DNA from: Bacillus sp. 1NLA3E
GTDB lineage: Bacteria > Bacillota > Bacilli > Bacillales > Cytobacillaceae
DNA: 64,000 bases
Assembly (NCBI RefSeq): GCF_000242895.2
Contig: NC_021171.1
Coordinates: forward strand, 4,498,001-4,562,000
Direction: 5' to 3'
Of this stretch, positions 24,528-32,894 are shown piece by piece; the first letter of the stretch is position 1; every line of letters starts with the position of its first letter. The notes under the pieces were generated by a model. That model did no database searches. It was not told the origin of the DNA and was given only the letters and a program-made list of their open reading frames with translations. The translations under genes and the position numbers were made by a program.

Positions 24528-25655
24528 TTACCTTTTTTCCCAAACAACTCTATTCACATAATCCGTATAAGATAAAATTATCCTAAGTACCTTATCTGAA
24601 ACATTAGGCATACTATAATCTGATACATTTCTAAGAATATTTTTTTCTTGTATCTCTAATATTTCTAACCCCTGTAATATTCTTTCTTTCTTAAGCCCTA
24701 CCATCATTACTGACCCTTCTTCCATTGCCTCTGGTCTTTCATGGGCTTGTCTTATATTAAGCGCTCTAAACCCAAGGATAGATGATTCTTCACTGATCGT
24801 TCCACTATCACTCAGTACGGCTTTTGCCTTGGTTTGAAGTTTTACATAATCATTGAATCCTAATGGTTTCATTGTTTTAATCAACGGATTAAACTCTATC
24901 CCTTTAACATTAATCATATTTCTAGTTCTTGGGTGTGTACTTACAATTACAGGTACATTGTATTTTTCAGCAATTACATTTAAGCTTTCTACTAAATCTA
25001 AGAAATTGGTTTCAGAACTAATATTTTCTTCTCTGTGAGCTGATACTACAAAATATTTCCCTTCCTCAAGTTCCAATCTTTCCAATACATCTGATTTCTC
25101 AATATCATCTTTTCTTGAGTTGAGCACTTCAAACATTGGGCTTCCAGTTTTAATAATCCTATCAGCAGGAAGACCTTCTCTTAATAAATATTCTCTTGCG
25201 ATATCACTATAAGTTAAATTAATGTCAGCTGTATGATCAACAATTTTTCTGTTTGTTTCTTCTGGTACTCTTTGGTCGAAGCATCTATTTCCTGCTTCCA
25301 TATGGAATATAGGAATATGCCTTCTTTTTGCTGCAATAGCACATAAACAACTATTAGTATCACCCAGTACTAAAAAAGCCTCTGGTTTTACCTCTTCCAT
25401 AATAGGATCAATTTTGACTAGGATATTACCAATGGTTTCTACTGCTGTTCCAGTAGCTGCATTAAGAAAATAATCAGGCTTTTTTAATTTAAAATCCTTA
25501 AAAAACACTTCATTCAATTCATAATCATAATTTTGACCCGTATGAACAAGGATATGTTCAATAGCCTCGGATTCTTCTAATTTATTAATAACCGCAGACA
25601 ATCTTATAATTTCTGGTCTAGTACCAATGACTGTCATCACTTTTAATTTCTTCAC
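24528..25655 (-). CDS. capG: UDP-GlcNAc 2-epimerase family, CapG/FnlC (UDP-L-FucNAc synthase step)
   Basis: 375 aa. Family features: VIGTRPEIIRLSAVINKLEE, HTGQNYDYELNEVFFKDF, VLGDTNSCLCAIAAKRR, HMEAGNRCFDQRVPEETNRKI and SDSGTISEESSILGFRALNIR. The RCFDQRVPEETNRKIVDH and SSILGFRALNIRQ stretches are those of the CapG/WbjD/FnlC group, which converts UDP-L-PneNAc-type intermediate to UDP-L-FucNAc by C2 epimerisation. It follows capE and capF with tight spacing (6 nt after capF). Distinct from wbpI in the same locus. Confidence 0.9.
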   Translation of the reverse strand: MKKLKVMTVIGTRPEIIRLSAVINKLEESEAIEHILVHTGQNYDYELNEVFFKDFKLKKPDYFLNAATGTAVETIGNILVKIDPIMEEVKPEAFLVLGDTNSCLCAIAAKRRHIPIFHMEAGNRCFDQRVPEETNRKIVDHTADINLTYSDIAREYLLREGLPADRIIKTGSPMFEVLNSRKDDIEKSDVLERLELEEGKYFVVSAHREENISSETNFLDLVESLNVIAEKYNVPVIVSTHPRTRNMINVKGIEFNPLIKTMKPLGFNDYVKLQTKAKAVLSDSGTISEESSILGFRALNIRQAHERPEAMEEGSVMMVGLKKERILQGLEILEIQEKNILRNVSDYSMPNVSDKVLRIILSYTDYVNRVVWEKR

Positions 25656-25661
25656 TATTAT

Positions 25662-26771
25662 TTATACCCCCAAATAATACGTATCCGGCTTTTCTGGATT
25701 AAAGCATTCATTAACCCACATTACTGTTACAAGATCATTATCTCCAACATTCACAATTGAGTGGGTGTATCCAGTAGGTATATCAACAACCTGTAACCTA
25801 TCCCCACTTACTCTATATTCTATGATTTCTTCTGAATCTATTTTTCTAAACCTAATCAGGCCTTCACCACTTACTACCAAGAATTTTTCGTTTTTGGTAT
25901 GATGCCAATGATTACCTTTTGTAATCCCAGGTTTTGAAACATTTACTGAAACTTGTCCTCTATCAGGAGTTCTTATAAATTCTGTAAAGGAACCTCTATT
26001 ATCACAATTCATTTTTAGATCATAAGAAAACTTGTTTTCTGGTAAAAAGCTTAAATAAGTACTGTAAAGCTTTTTAGTTAGTGCATCCTCCATATTAGGA
26101 ACACTTAAATCTGTTCTGCTTCCTTTGAATCCTTTAATCATTCTTGCTAATTCACCCAATTTAATATTGTGTGTTATTGGAACAATACAAAATCTATCCT
26201 GCTGAGTTGGGATACCTTCTAAAGCTTTCATAAATTCTTCTAAGACGTCATCAATATAGCAGAGCGTCAGTTCTGCATCTGGATTGTTCACTTTAATTTC
26301 TATATCTCTAGAAATATTATGACAGTATGTGGCCACGACCGTATTGTAATTAGGTCTACTCCATTTTCCAAATATATTAGCTAGTCGATAGACTAATGCT
26401 ATAGCACCAGTTTCTTTACTGTGCGCAAATAATAAGTCTTCTCCAGCCTTCTTACTTTCTCCATAGGGGTTTTCCTTTTCTGCTTGAATAGATGAAGTAA
26501 TAAGTACTGGTGCTTTATTACCATGTTCCTTTAGTAGATTTAGCAATTTAGCCGTAAAACCAATATTACCTTCGATAAATTCAGTTTCATCTTTTGGTCT
26601 GTTTACCCCAGCTAAATGAAATACAAAGTCACATTCTTTTGTATATCTTTCTAGTAATGAACTATCGCTTTCTCTAGTAAACTCAAATATATTGTTATTA
26701 CCTTTATTTTTAAGCTCTGCGATAAGATTTTTTCCTACAAAACCATTCGCGCCTGTAACCAGAATATTCAT
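25662..26771 (-). CDS. capF: CapF/FnlB bifunctional UDP-sugar reductase/epimerase
   Basis: 369 aa. N-terminal SDR domain with VTGANGFVGKNLIAEL (residues 5-20) and the YGESKKAGED active-site region (Tyr-x3-Lys), followed by a C-terminal cupin (residues ~245-369) with the metal-binding HWHHTKNEKFLVVSGEGLIRF. This two-domain layout is specific to CapF: the cupin epimerises C3 and the SDR reduces C4 of the 4-keto intermediate made by CapE, on the way to UDP-L-FucNAc. Between capE and capG, in the standard order. Confidence 0.93.
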   Translation of the reverse strand: MNILVTGANGFVGKNLIAELKNKGNNNIFEFTRESDSSLLERYTKECDFVFHLAGVNRPKDETEFIEGNIGFTAKLLNLLKEHGNKAPVLITSSIQAEKENPYGESKKAGEDLLFAHSKETGAIALVYRLANIFGKWSRPNYNTVVATYCHNISRDIEIKVNNPDAELTLCYIDDVLEEFMKALEGIPTQQDRFCIVPITHNIKLGELARMIKGFKGSRTDLSVPNMEDALTKKLYSTYLSFLPENKFSYDLKMNCDNRGSFTEFIRTPDRGQVSVNVSKPGITKGNHWHHTKNEKFLVVSGEGLIRFRKIDSEEIIEYRVSGDRLQVVDIPTGYTHSIVNVGDNDLVTVMWVNECFNPEKPDTYYLGV

Positions 26772-26788
26772 TTAATTTATTCCACCCT

Positions 26789-27826
26789 TTAGTTCATTAC
26801 GTGAAGATTTTTAGTCCATTCCTCAAGCTCTTTTTGCACATAATCTATCTCAAGCAATTTTTCTTTTATCTGTTCTACGTTAAGGATTTGTGTGTTGTGG
26901 GAATTATATTCTTCTTCAGTAGTGAGCTTTTGATCTCCCTCAGCGAAATACTTATCATAATTTAAATCTCTTTGGTCAGCTGGAACCCTAAAGAACCCAC
27001 CTAAATCCTCTGATACTACATATTCTTCTCTTGTAAGAAGTGTCTCATATAACTTCTCACCATGACGAGTACCTATAACCTTAATCTCATTATCAGCATC
27101 AAATAGCTCTATAATGGCTTTGGCAAGGTCACCCACTGTACTTGCCGGCGATTTTTGAACCATAATATCTCCTGCCTCTGCATTTTGAAATGCAAATACT
27201 ACTAGTTCAACCGCTTCTTCAAGACTCATAAGAAATCTTGTCATATTCGGATCGGTTACCGTAAGTGGCTGCCCAGTTTTAATTTGTTCGATAAATAACG
27301 GTATAACTGAACCACGTGAAGCCATAACATTTCCATATCTTGTGCCACATATTAGAGTTCTTTCTGGTGAAACCGTTCTTGATTTTGCAACAAAAACCTT
27401 TTCCATCATTGCTTTTGAAATTCCCATTGCATTAATTGGGTACGCTGCTTTATCAGTAGATAGACAAATTACCTTTTTTACTCCATAATCAATGGCTGCT
27501 GTTAATACATTATCTGTACCCAATATATTCGTTTTTACAGCTTCTAAAGGGAAAAATTCACAGGATGGCACCTGTTTTAAAGCAGCAGCATGAAAAATAT
27601 AATCTACTCCATGCATAGCATTTTTAACACTCCCCAAATCTCTTACATCCCCGAGATAAAACTTTAGTTTGTCATGTTTATAAAGTTTTCTCATATCATC
27701 CTGTTTTTTCTCATCACGAGAGAAAATCCGAATTTCTTTTATATCTGTATCTAGGAATCTTTCCATTACAGCGTTGCCGAAGGATCCAGTTCCTCCAGTT
27801 ATTAATAACGTTTTATCTTTAAACAT
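26789..27826 (-). CDS. capE: CapE/FnlA UDP-GlcNAc 4,6-dehydratase/5-epimerase
   Basis: 345 aa. I use ATG 27826, which has GGAGAGG 8 nt upstream; an in-frame GTG at 27832 overlaps the preceding stop. Short-form SDR dehydratase: LLITGGTGSFGNAVMERF at the N-terminus, and STDKAAYPINAMGISKAMME, in which TDK and the Met/Lys pair replace the usual Tyr-x3-Lys as in this dehydratase class. Catalyses the first step from UDP-GlcNAc towards UDP-L-FucNAc. The gene starts at the end of the GT4 gene, so the set is translated as a unit. Confidence 0.93.
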   Translation of the reverse strand: MFKDKTLLITGGTGSFGNAVMERFLDTDIKEIRIFSRDEKKQDDMRKLYKHDKLKFYLGDVRDLGSVKNAMHGVDYIFHAAALKQVPSCEFFPLEAVKTNILGTDNVLTAAIDYGVKKVICLSTDKAAYPINAMGISKAMMEKVFVAKSRTVSPERTLICGTRYGNVMASRGSVIPLFIEQIKTGQPLTVTDPNMTRFLMSLEEAVELVVFAFQNAEAGDIMVQKSPASTVGDLAKAIIELFDADNEIKVIGTRHGEKLYETLLTREEYVVSEDLGGFFRVPADQRDLNYDKYFAEGDQKLTTEEEYNSHNTQILNVEQIKEKLLEIDYVQKELEEWTKNLHVMN

Positions 27827-27831
27827 GTTCA

Positions 27832-29037
27832 CTACCTCTCCTTTCCAAAATGATTCTCTAAAATTTCAACAGAACGCTTAACATTAAATTTACTTTCTAA
27901 ATACTTACGTCCTTTTGCTCCCATCTCAGACAGGCTTTCTGATTCTGCCATTTCTTTTGCCTTTTTTATAAATTTTTGAACATCACCAGACCACACCCAC
28001 TCACCACAATTAGCTTTCTCAATCATCTCTTTAAGATCAGTAACTTTATCTGTGGCAGCAATGACAGGCTTTGCATATTCCATATATGCTAGAATACGAG
28101 ACGGATAGTTTGGAATTGTAAATCGTGGGTCCAGGACAATCAGTCCAACATCACATTCTTTTGTTATTTGTTCGTACTCATTTCTCGGAAGATTCTCAAT
28201 CACAAGAGCATTGTAAATATCATTTTCTTTTATCGTCTTCTCTAACTTATATCTATCAGTTCCTCTACCAATAAAGAGAAAGTACATATTTATTTCATTC
28301 TTGCATCCTTTAATAGTCTCACATAAAAGATCTAAATACTGTGGTCTCCCCATGTTTCCACCAAAAAGGAAAACACATGCTCCTTCGGGAATTCCAAATC
28401 GCTCTCTCATTGGAAATTCTTCTGAATTAAAGAAATTTGTCAATTTTTTAGTATTAGGGAAAACCTCAACTTTTGCAGAATTAATCCATGAATTATGATC
28501 TAACACATATTGCTTATTAGCATTAGACATACAACCAATGTAATCTGCAGTTTCTAATAATTTCTTTTCCTTTGATGTGAAATAACGATGTAAAATACCG
28601 TTTTCTTTTATAATTCTTAAATCTACTGCGTTCTGAGGAAAAATATCTTTGAGCATTAGATATGACCGGCAATTGAACTGTTTCTTAGCCCATGCTACCA
28701 ATCCGGCGTTAGTGACTGGTGGTGATTCAAATAAGATAAAATCAAATTCTCTTTTCCCTAAATATTTATTTATTCCTTTTTTCATTAGCACTGGTATTTT
28801 TAAAGTAGTTATACCTTTTTCTATAAAACCTACATCATAATAATTTCCAGTTACAATTCGAAGAACATCAAAACCTCGCTCTTTCTTCATTTCTGTATGT
28901 TGTTTATCTTTCGCTTGTTCGGATACAGCTACTGTAATCTCATGACCCGCTTCATATAATGCTTCTGCTAGATCTGTATATATTGTAGCTCCCTTACCTG
29001 GCTCCGGAAACGAAGTAGCAATGTATAATACTCTCAA
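27832..29037 (-). CDS. Glycosyltransferase family 4, WbuB-like
   Basis: 401 aa from the TTG at 29037, which has GAGGAGAG 7-9 nt upstream and yields the typical N-terminus LRVLYIATSFPEPGKGATIY. Longer in-frame starts exist but lack a ribosome site. GT-B fold: donor domain with FLFGGNMGRPQYLDLL, FIGRGTD, and ECDVGLIVLDPRFTIPNYPSRILAYMEYAKPVIAATD. The closest described relatives (WbuB/Cap5L-type) transfer L-FucNAc, which fits its place directly before capE-F-G. Donor assignment is inference from context. Confidence 0.85.
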   Translation of the reverse strand: MRVLYIATSFPEPGKGATIYTDLAEALYEAGHEITVAVSEQAKDKQHTEMKKERGFDVLRIVTGNYYDVGFIEKGITTLKIPVLMKKGINKYLGKREFDFILFESPPVTNAGLVAWAKKQFNCRSYLMLKDIFPQNAVDLRIIKENGILHRYFTSKEKKLLETADYIGCMSNANKQYVLDHNSWINSAKVEVFPNTKKLTNFFNSEEFPMRERFGIPEGACVFLFGGNMGRPQYLDLLCETIKGCKNEINMYFLFIGRGTDRYKLEKTIKENDIYNALVIENLPRNEYEQITKECDVGLIVLDPRFTIPNYPSRILAYMEYAKPVIAATDKVTDLKEMIEKANCGEWVWSGDVQKFIKKAKEMAESESLSEMGAKGRKYLESKFNVKRSVEILENHFGKER

Positions 29038-29088
29038 AAAAATCTCTCCTCGATTTCTGCCACACACCACATCTTTATGCGATTTCCT

Positions 29089-29820
29089 CTAAAGGTTCCA
29101 TAAATGGTAAACTTGATGACACCCTACCTGTTTAAAACCAACTTTTTGATAAAAGTTAATAGCTCCCATGTTTCGGACCTGAGTACCGACTTTAAGTATG
29201 TTAAAGCCTTTTTGATATGCTGAATATTCTACCGCATTGAATAAGCCTTTACCAATACCACTTTTAGTGGCCGCTTTGGACACAGCTATAAGTTCTATCA
29301 CACATGCATCATCTGAATAAGAATGCAAAAGAAAACCGTTAATATCACCATTTTCATTCATTGATAACGCATAAAACTTGCCGGACTTTTCAAATGAATT
29401 TATTAACCATTGATGGTAAACAAGATGCCCACCACGTTTAGCTAGTTCTGGGTCCTCTGTAAACTTTGAGAACTGAAAATCTGCTATCTCAAGCAATTGA
29501 TCATTTCTCTCTAACGCTTGATAAACTGTGATGTGTTTTGGCATCTCAGGTGAACCTTCAATTTTCTTCACAAACTGTATATTCACATCCACCAAAAATG
29601 CCGAAGTATCCCTTCCTATCAACTGAGCATTAATAGGTTCTGAATCACGATTCTCGATTGAAATAAACTGATAATCTGTAAATCTAGTTTTAAGATCATT
29701 CCATTCAATAGATGTAAGTGACTTATTTAAAACTGTTTTTGCACAAGAAACACCAAAAAACTCTGTGTCCCACTCTAGTTCATAGAAGGTTACTGCATCT
29801 TCCGTGTTTTTTTCTTTCAT
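29089..29820 (-). CDS. GNAT-family N-acetyltransferase, WecD-like
   Basis: 243 aa. The C-terminal ~120 residues have the GNAT fold: VIELIAVSKAATKSGIGKGL (acetyl-CoA pyrophosphate loop) and VRNMGAINFYQKVGFKQVG. The N-terminal half (WDTEFFGVSCAKTV...) matches the extra domain of WecD, which acetylates the 4-amino group of dTDP-Fuc4N. With the sugar aminotransferase two genes upstream and an EpsC-type dehydratase further up, it is best read as the acetyltransferase that completes a 4-acetamido-4,6-dideoxy sugar. In Bacillus eps operons and in pgl loci this step is done by an unrelated beta-helix enzyme. Confidence 0.8.
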   Translation of the reverse strand: MKEKNTEDAVTFYELEWDTEFFGVSCAKTVLNKSLTSIEWNDLKTRFTDYQFISIENRDSEPINAQLIGRDTSAFLVDVNIQFVKKIEGSPEMPKHITVYQALERNDQLLEIADFQFSKFTEDPELAKRGGHLVYHQWLINSFEKSGKFYALSMNENGDINGFLLHSYSDDACVIELIAVSKAATKSGIGKGLFNAVEYSAYQKGFNILKVGTQVRNMGAINFYQKVGFKQVGCHQVYHLWNL

Positions 29821-29835
29821 ATAATATTTCCCCTC

Positions 29836-30465
29836 CTACAAACCTACAGTCTTGTTTTTGCTAGATTTTGTACTATTTTCAGAAACAAATACATCTTCAC
29901 GCTTTAACACTGATACCGCAGTTTTAAAGAAGATTTTTACATCAAGCAAAATAGACAAATTATCAATATAGTAAATATCGTGTTGAATACGCTCTTTCCA
30001 CGGTACCGTATTTCTATAATAAGCTTGGTTAAAACCGGTAACACCCGGGCTAACTTCTAACTTACGGGCTTCATTGCCATCGTATAATTTAAGATGCTCA
30101 GGTAAATCTGGTCTAGGTCCAATGATGCTCATGTCACCTTTAATAATATTTAGTAGTTGTGGTGTTTCGTCCAAACTTGTCTTTCGAATAAACTTCCCTA
30201 TCCTAGTTAATCTTGGATCATCTTCTGCATTAAAGGTTGAGCCATCCTCATTTCTCAGGTCAGGTGCATTTATTTTCATTGAACGGAATTTATACATTTT
30301 AAATACTCTCCCATTCCTACCTAGACGAGGAGCATTATAAAAAATTGAGCCTTTATCCTGAAAATAAATAATTGGTCCTACAATAACTAATATAATAAGC
30401 CAAAATGGCAGAGCTATTATTGCCAAAATGAGATCAAAAACTCTTTTAAAAAAACTCTTATACAT
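29836..30465 (-). CDS. Initiating phosphoglycosyl transferase (PglC/EpsL/WcaJ C-domain type)
   Basis: 209 aa, the short monotopic form. One re-entrant membrane helix (residues ~8-34), then APRLGRNGRVFKMYKFRSM (45-63), the catalytic Asp-Glu pair in TSLDETPQLLNIIKGDMSIIGPRP (DE at 99-100) and SPGVTGFNQAYYRN. It transfers a sugar-1-phosphate from UDP-sugar to undecaprenyl phosphate at the inner face of the membrane and so starts each repeat unit. The neighbouring aminotransferase and acetyltransferase suggest a di-N-acetylbacillosamine-like or 4-acetamido sugar as substrate, as for PglC. Genes upstream and downstream are 15-20 nt away. Confidence 0.92.
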   Translation of the reverse strand: MYKSFFKRVFDLILAIIALPFWLIILVIVGPIIYFQDKGSIFYNAPRLGRNGRVFKMYKFRSMKINAPDLRNEDGSTFNAEDDPRLTRIGKFIRKTSLDETPQLLNIIKGDMSIIGPRPDLPEHLKLYDGNEARKLEVSPGVTGFNQAYYRNTVPWKERIQHDIYYIDNLSILLDVKIFFKTAVSVLKREDVFVSENSTKSSKNKTVGL

Positions 30466-30485
30466 TTTGTCACTCCTACTCGAGA

Positions 30486-31712
30486 CTAATCACTTAAGAC
30501 TTCATTCATTATCTTCATTAAGTTCTCAATTACATACTCTACATCTTCATCAATAAGTAATGTGTTAAGTGGCAATGTAATCTCATTCTTATACACATCA
30601 AAAGCATTAGGATAATCCTTTATATGAAATCCTAAATTCTTATATGCTGTAAACAAAGGTAGTGGCTTGTAGTGAACATTACAAGCAATCCCATTCTCAG
30701 CCATTTTCTCTATTATTTCATTTCTTTCAAATTCCCCAATTCCAGGTATTCTCACTAAATAAAGATGACCTGATGAAGCAAAGTCCTCTCCATAATGTTG
30801 CAAACTCTGAATACCTAATGGTAAAAATGCTTTATCATACATTTCAATAATCTCTTGACGTCTTTTCAACAGACCTTCATATCTATTTAACTGTATCAAG
30901 CCAAACCCTGCCATAATGTCAGTCATATTGCACTTGTATGCAGGATAGACAATATCATATTCCCATGCACCTTTTTGGGTTTTAGCTAAAGCATCTTTAG
31001 ACTGACCATGAAGGCTGTATAACATATATTGTTTATAAAGCCATTCATCATCTAATCCAAGGTCATCACACCAAACAACTGCACCACCTTCAGCAGTTGT
31101 AAGATTCTTTACTGCATGAAAGGAGAAGCAAGTAAAATCTCCAACTTGCCCGCAACTTAATCCATTTCTCTCAGCTCCAAAAGCATGAGCAGCATCTGTC
31201 ATAACAATTACTCGATTAAATAACTTTTGAAGTTCATTGTTAGGCTTAAATAGTTCCTTTTTACTATTTACTATTTTGTATATGGTATCGTAATCACACA
31301 TCTTCCCTGCAATATCAACAGGTATGATAGCTTTTGTCTTTTCAGTTATAGCATCAACAAGTTTAGAATAGTCCATCTCAAACGAATTTGGGGCAGTATC
31401 AACCAGTACAATTTTCGCACCTACGTGGTCTATAACTGAAGCAGATGCTGTATAAGTATAGGCTGAAGTAATGACCTCATCGCCAGGTCCTATCCCTAAA
31501 ATTCGCAAAGTAAGCTCCATAGCTGCTGTCGCAGAGTTGAGGCAAACAGCTTTATTTGCACCAATATATTCAGCTATTCTTTTTTCAAACTCTTTTGTCC
31601 TCGGTCCAGTTGTAATCCAACCAGACTTCATTGCTTTTATAACTTCTTCAATCTCTGCATCTGTAATATCGGGTGGAGAGAATGGTATATTTCTTAATTG
31701 GGTATCAATCAT
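30486..31712 (-). CDS. DegT/DnrJ/EryC1-family sugar aminotransferase (PglE/EpsN-like)
   Basis: 408 aa. N-terminal IPFSPPDITDAEIEEVIKAMKSGWITTGPRTKEFE, cofactor-binding TDAAHAFGAERNG (Asp173) and Schiff-base lysine in FSFHAVKNLTTAEGG (Lys202). Differs clearly from the wbpE product. Followed by a phosphoglycosyl transferase and a GNAT, it most likely aminates C4 of the UDP-4-keto-6-deoxy sugar made by the EpsC-type dehydratase. It is the first gene after a 279-nt gap containing an inverted repeat (31864-31910). Confidence 0.88.
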   Translation of the reverse strand: MIDTQLRNIPFSPPDITDAEIEEVIKAMKSGWITTGPRTKEFEKRIAEYIGANKAVCLNSATAAMELTLRILGIGPGDEVITSAYTYTASASVIDHVGAKIVLVDTAPNSFEMDYSKLVDAITEKTKAIIPVDIAGKMCDYDTIYKIVNSKKELFKPNNELQKLFNRVIVMTDAAHAFGAERNGLSCGQVGDFTCFSFHAVKNLTTAEGGAVVWCDDLGLDDEWLYKQYMLYSLHGQSKDALAKTQKGAWEYDIVYPAYKCNMTDIMAGFGLIQLNRYEGLLKRRQEIIEMYDKAFLPLGIQSLQHYGEDFASSGHLYLVRIPGIGEFERNEIIEKMAENGIACNVHYKPLPLFTAYKNLGFHIKDYPNAFDVYKNEITLPLNTLLIDEDVEYVIENLMKIMNEVLSD

Positions 31713-31863
31713 TTTAATTCCTCACTTTATTCAAGTTTAGGTATTTCACATATATAAATACATTTTTAGTCGCTTAGTACTTAATTGGAATCTTAAATAC
31801 CCTATCCAACTAACTACTAACCCACTAAATACCAGATTCATTTAATACTCATACCTATATATT

Positions 31864-31910
31864 CTCAATTTAATAAAACAAAAACTGTTCAGTAATATAT
31901 TGAAATTGAG
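31864..31910. repeat. Inverted repeat in the galU-aminotransferase gap
   Basis: CTCAATTT followed by AATA (31864-31875) is mirrored by TATTGAAATTGAG (31898-31910). The loop is ~22 nt and no U-run follows on the coding strand. The rest of 31713-31991 is AT-rich with no coding frame. Confidence 0.45.
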
Positions 31911-31991
31911 CAATTCACTCTTTATTGAAAACATCAAAACATCAGCTCCTATCCTATGATTAAACTACTCATACGAAAAGGAGCCTATAAC

Positions 31992-32882
31992 CTACTTCTT
32001 TATTTGTACTTTCCCCATCTCCATTACTTCTTTAAGAAAGATAAGCAATTCAGATCTCAATTCCTCATCCTGCAGCGCAAACTCCACCGTAGTCTTTACA
32101 AACCCAATCTTCTCCCCAACATCATACCGCTTGCCCTCAAAATCATAAGCAAACACCCGCTGGATTTGATTCAATTTCTGAATCGCATCCGTCAACTGAA
32201 TCTCCCCACCTGCACCAGTCTCCTGATTCTCCAAGAACGAAAAGATCTCTGGAGTCAGGATATAACGCCCCATAATGGCCAGATTAGACGGCGCAGTACC
32301 AGGAACTGGTTTCTCAACAAAGTTCTCCACCTTATATCTTCGTCCTTCTTGAACCGAAGGTTCAACAATCCCATACCGATGCGTCTCATCATCAGGAACT
32401 GTTTGAACGCCAATCACGGATGAATGAGTTTCTTCATATATATTCATCAGTTGTCTAAGGCATGGAGTCTCACTCTGAACAATATCGTCTCCTAACAGGA
32501 CTGCAAACGGTTCATCGCCAATAAAGTTACGGGCACACCAAACAGCATGTCCCAACCCCTTTGGTTCCTTTTGACGAATATAATGAATATCTGCCAAATT
32601 AGTAGAATAGCGAACCTTATCCAGCAAATCTAGCTTTCCTTTTTCTATTAGGTTTTGCTCAAGTTCCGAGGCAAAGTCAAAGTGGTCTTCAATTGCCCGC
32701 TTACCTTTTCCGGTTACGATGATAATATCTTCTATTCCTGATGCAATCGCTTCTTCTACTATGTACTGGATCGTCGGCTTATCGACAATCGGGAGCATTT
32801 CCTTTGGCATTGCCTTCGTTGCCGGCAAAAATCTTGTACCCAACCCAGCAGCCGGGATTATTGCTTTACGGACCTTTTTCAC
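31992..32882 (-). CDS. galU: UTP-glucose-1-phosphate uridylyltransferase
   Basis: 296 aa. Canonical GalU/Gta[32 protein letters not shown] at the N-terminus, [41 protein letters not shown] and [12 protein letters not shown]. Makes UDP-glucose from UTP and glucose-1-phosphate in the cytoplasm. None of the other visible genes needs UDP-glucose, so this may be a second copy serving wall or lipid glycosylation, or support a glucose branch. Twelve nt after the dehydratase gene. Confidence 0.95.
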   Translation of the reverse strand: MKKVRKAIIPAAGLGTRFLPATKAMPKEMLPIVDKPTIQYIVEEAIASGIEDIIIVTGKGKRAIEDHFDFASELEQNLIEKGKLDLLDKVRYSTNLADIHYIRQKEPKGLGHAVWCARNFIGDEPFAVLLGDDIVQSETPCLRQLMNIYEETHSSVIGVQTVPDDETHRYGIVEPSVQEGRRYKVENFVEKPVPGTAPSNLAIMGRYILTPEIFSFLENQETGAGGEIQLTDAIQKLNQIQRVFAYDFEGKRYDVGEKIGFVKTTVEFALQDEELRSELLIFLKEVMEMGKVQIKK

Positions 32883-32894
32883 TTGAGCATCTCC

